Shown in pieces: positions 61,978 to 64,000 of a stretch of 64,000 nt of DNA. Location: NCBI GenBank assembly GCA_033002965.1, contig JAURVB010009290.1, positions 89,045 through 153,044 of the forward strand. Direction: 5' to 3'. Every line of letters begins with the position of its first letter. Positions within the stretch are counted from its first letter, which is position 1. A model generated the notes under the pieces. The model saw nothing but the letters and a program-made list of their open reading frames with translations, was not told the DNA's origin and made no database searches. This DNA is from Piper betle (Eukaryota; Streptophyta; Magnoliopsida; Piperales; Piperaceae). The translations under genes were made by a program, and so were the position numbers.

Positions 61978-62940
61978 ACTAAGAACCATGCACGTTCTAC
62001 ATGGATCTCCTTCATCTACAGTGAGGCACGACATTAAAATCTTAATTGAGATGCAAATTTAGGTTGCGTTGATCGATTACAAATAATTAAGTTCACTCGC
62101 ATTTTATAAATCTTTGTGTTTGATTGACATCGACTGCCAGGTCCCTTAGATCGGTTGTTATATATTTGTCTATTTATTACTCACAAATGTAAGAAATAGT
62201 TACATTAACATTTTTCTCCAGAGAAAACTAACAAGAATATGCATGCTTTGTATATCGTAGGTAATTAGGGCGGAGAGAAAATGCTAAACAGAATTGATAA
62301 GACTTTTCTGTAACAATCACGTGGACCTAATTAAAAGACATAGTAATTATTTATCAATCGATTAATCTATGATTGATGTATCGCTAAAGAGCTCGATGAC
62401 TTATGTATGTTTAATTTTTTCTCCAGAGCGTTAGCTCTTCAAGGTGCTACTTGCCAGCTTCTCATTCGTTACATCAGGAGCCAATACGAATGAAGTATCA
62501 ACTAAAGAATAAGAAGCAACTAATACATTGGATCTATTTAGCGATCGATGACAACTTGTTTTCACTATTAATATTGCAAATCCGTCTGTGTCAACGAGAA
62601 AGATTGTCATATGTTGTACAACTGCAGATAGACAAGCTATATCAGTAAATATATATTTTAGTTAACATATTAGAATAAACTAACTTGCCATCAAATCTTG
62701 TAGTAAGACCACATGCATCACCAAACGCACCCTTTCTATGCAAAAAAATTGTGCAGATAAATTAAATAAATGCCACAAGCGAAGAAAGACAAATAATTTT
62801 ATATGTTTCCTTAAAGTTCAATTCATATTCTTAAGTCAGATTCATTATTTCTTTTTTGATTTTATACTTTACATAAAATATCAAATTTTACCCCACGCTT
62901 GTCATTTTTTTGTATTTAAATGATCGGGCAACAAGATTGA
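61978..62940. other. AT-rich spacer
   Basis: No gene, repeat or RNA gene recognised. Confidence 0.45.
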
Positions 62941-64000
62941 GTTCTGGAAGGCCTTCAAATTATTTTCTAAAGTGATATTAGACTAAGCGCTTCGGGTTGG
63001 TTCACAGCAAAAAAAATGTTAGACCAAGCGTCAGACTACATGTAGCGCACGATGCACCCGTTAAAATCCGGGTCTTGGCGGGTTGTGGTCAGGTTGCAGG
63101 TCCAGGTCTAGTCACAATCATGGTCAACCACGAGCAATGGAGCTAGTTGCAAATCTAGACAGGACTTGCGGATGTGATCAACATTAAATAGGCCTGACAG
63201 ACTTGGTTGTGGTTGTGGTGCAACGACTTGTTTGAGGCTTCGACGACTGTAGCCAGGGGCGACTGCAAAGAACTGTGGATCTCGGATTTATGAAACTTTT
63301 GGTGGTGATCCTGCAGCCAGAGCCCCTTCCAATCGATAGTGGTGGCAGTGGAAAATTTCGATGGAACTGCTTTTTAATCGCATTTTGTCAATAATTCCCG
63401 GCGGCTGTGGAGGCGTACTTTTGCGGTATTTATCCTGAGATTGTATTCGGGGATGGTGTAGACCAAATGGAGGCACTGTCGTGGGCGTAGCTAGCCTAGG
63501 TCGGCTAGACAGAGGTCAGGAAGATGGCTGCTTGCTACTATCGTGCAGCTCTAGTGGACCTCTTTTGGGGGACTTTTCTTGCAAGGGTGACTTCTTATCC
63601 GGTGAATATTGGTCAGGATTTGTTCTTGGTGCGTAGGGTAGCCCAGTGGAAGTGTTGGTGTGGCTAGCGATTCCCGGGTATGACTAGACAAAGGGCCAAA
63701 GTTAGTCGATTCTTTGCACTTTTCTATTTTGTTGATTTGGCGGGCATTTTCTAGGGGGCTTCCTGGCAACGAAGGGCTCTTATGGCTGTGTCTCTTAGCT
63801 TGGGTTTGTTAGTGCATGTGAGGAGGATTCAATGAAGGCTATGGCGTGGCCAGCGATGGCTTGGATAGACTGGACGGAAGCCGAAAAGATGGTTGCTTGA
63901 TGGCACGCTTCACAACTCCGGCCTCAAAGCTTTTCCGACAACGGTGGTTCTCCACTGGTTTGTATTCACTCCAAGCTCTATGTAAAACCCGCGACTCGAG
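62941..64000. repeat. GC-richer DNA with degenerate tandem repeats of about 180 bp, unassigned
   Basis: Diverged motif copies recur at about 63484 (GGGCGTAGCTAGCCTAGG..GGCTAGACAGAGG), 63657 (TGTGGCTAGCGATTCCCGG..GACTAGACAAAGG) and 63846 (GCGTGGCCAGCGATGGC..TAGACTGGACGG). The first and third also share AAGATGGYTGCTTG. The intervals are about 170-190 bp. No family or coding domain was recognised, and the repeat may continue past the window end. Confidence 0.45.

Overview
The window is nuclear DNA of a flowering plant. Its genes are split by GT-AG introns and belong to plant families: a GH3 beta-xylosidase, TPD1-like, GRAS/SHORT-ROOT, Bet v 1-like, NPH3/BTB, D-type cyclin, and DNA polymerase kappa with a plant-type tail. 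The long AT-rich spacers are full of plant transposon types. The clade cannot be fixed from the sequence alone. The GC-rich SHR coding region and GC-rich fold-back elements hint at a monocot or early-diverging lineage, but only weakly.

Layout: 0-1.9 kb, 3' part of a beta-xylosidase gene (+). 7.2-10.9 kb, a divergent pair of decayed TPD1-like genes on either side of a 507-bp MULE-like element. 12.4-14.0 kb, two GC-rich hairpin-ended elements head to head in (TA)n DNA. 15.6-17.1 kb, SHORT-ROOT (+). 19.7-25.9 kb, a conserved plant protein whose 4.95-kb first intron holds an antisense Ty1/copia fragment. 26.7-27.8 kb, a PHD/extended-PHD protein (+). 28.5-29.1 kb, a Bet v 1-like gene (+). 29.6-30.8 kb, two stacked (TA)n-associated elements. 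31.1-36.7 kb, an intact 14-exon DNA polymerase kappa gene (+). 37.0-37.8 kb, a probable mitochondrial-DNA patch with an atpA fragment. 38.2-40.4 kb, an NPH3/BTB gene (-). 41.6-46.1 kb, a condensin-II CAP-G2/HEB1 pseudogene (-). 47.2-48.5 kb, a tandem TRIM retroelement array. 51.3-52.8 kb, cyclin D5 (-). 54.25-57.4 kb, a five-unit tandem repeat of about 617 bp. 60.7-62.0 kb, a MULE-like element split by a nested GC-rich fold-back element. 62-64 kb, unassigned DNA.

The genes look like an ordinary mixed neighbourhood, not a co-regulated pathway: development (SHR, TPD1-like, CYCD5, NPH3-like), DNA replication and chromosome biology (POLK, CAP-G2), cell wall (beta-xylosidase) and defence or specialised metabolism (Bet v 1-like). 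Four otherwise healthy genes (SHR, the conserved protein, the PHD gene, the NPH3-like gene) each lack exactly one base in a homopolymer run, which looks like an assembly artefact. The CAP-G2 and TPD1-like loci carry real nonsense codons and several indels.

The most interesting non-genic signal is a pair of GC-rich element families, here called X and Y. They have terminal and subterminal hairpins, lie in (TA)n tracts, and are found inverted, stacked or nested at three places.
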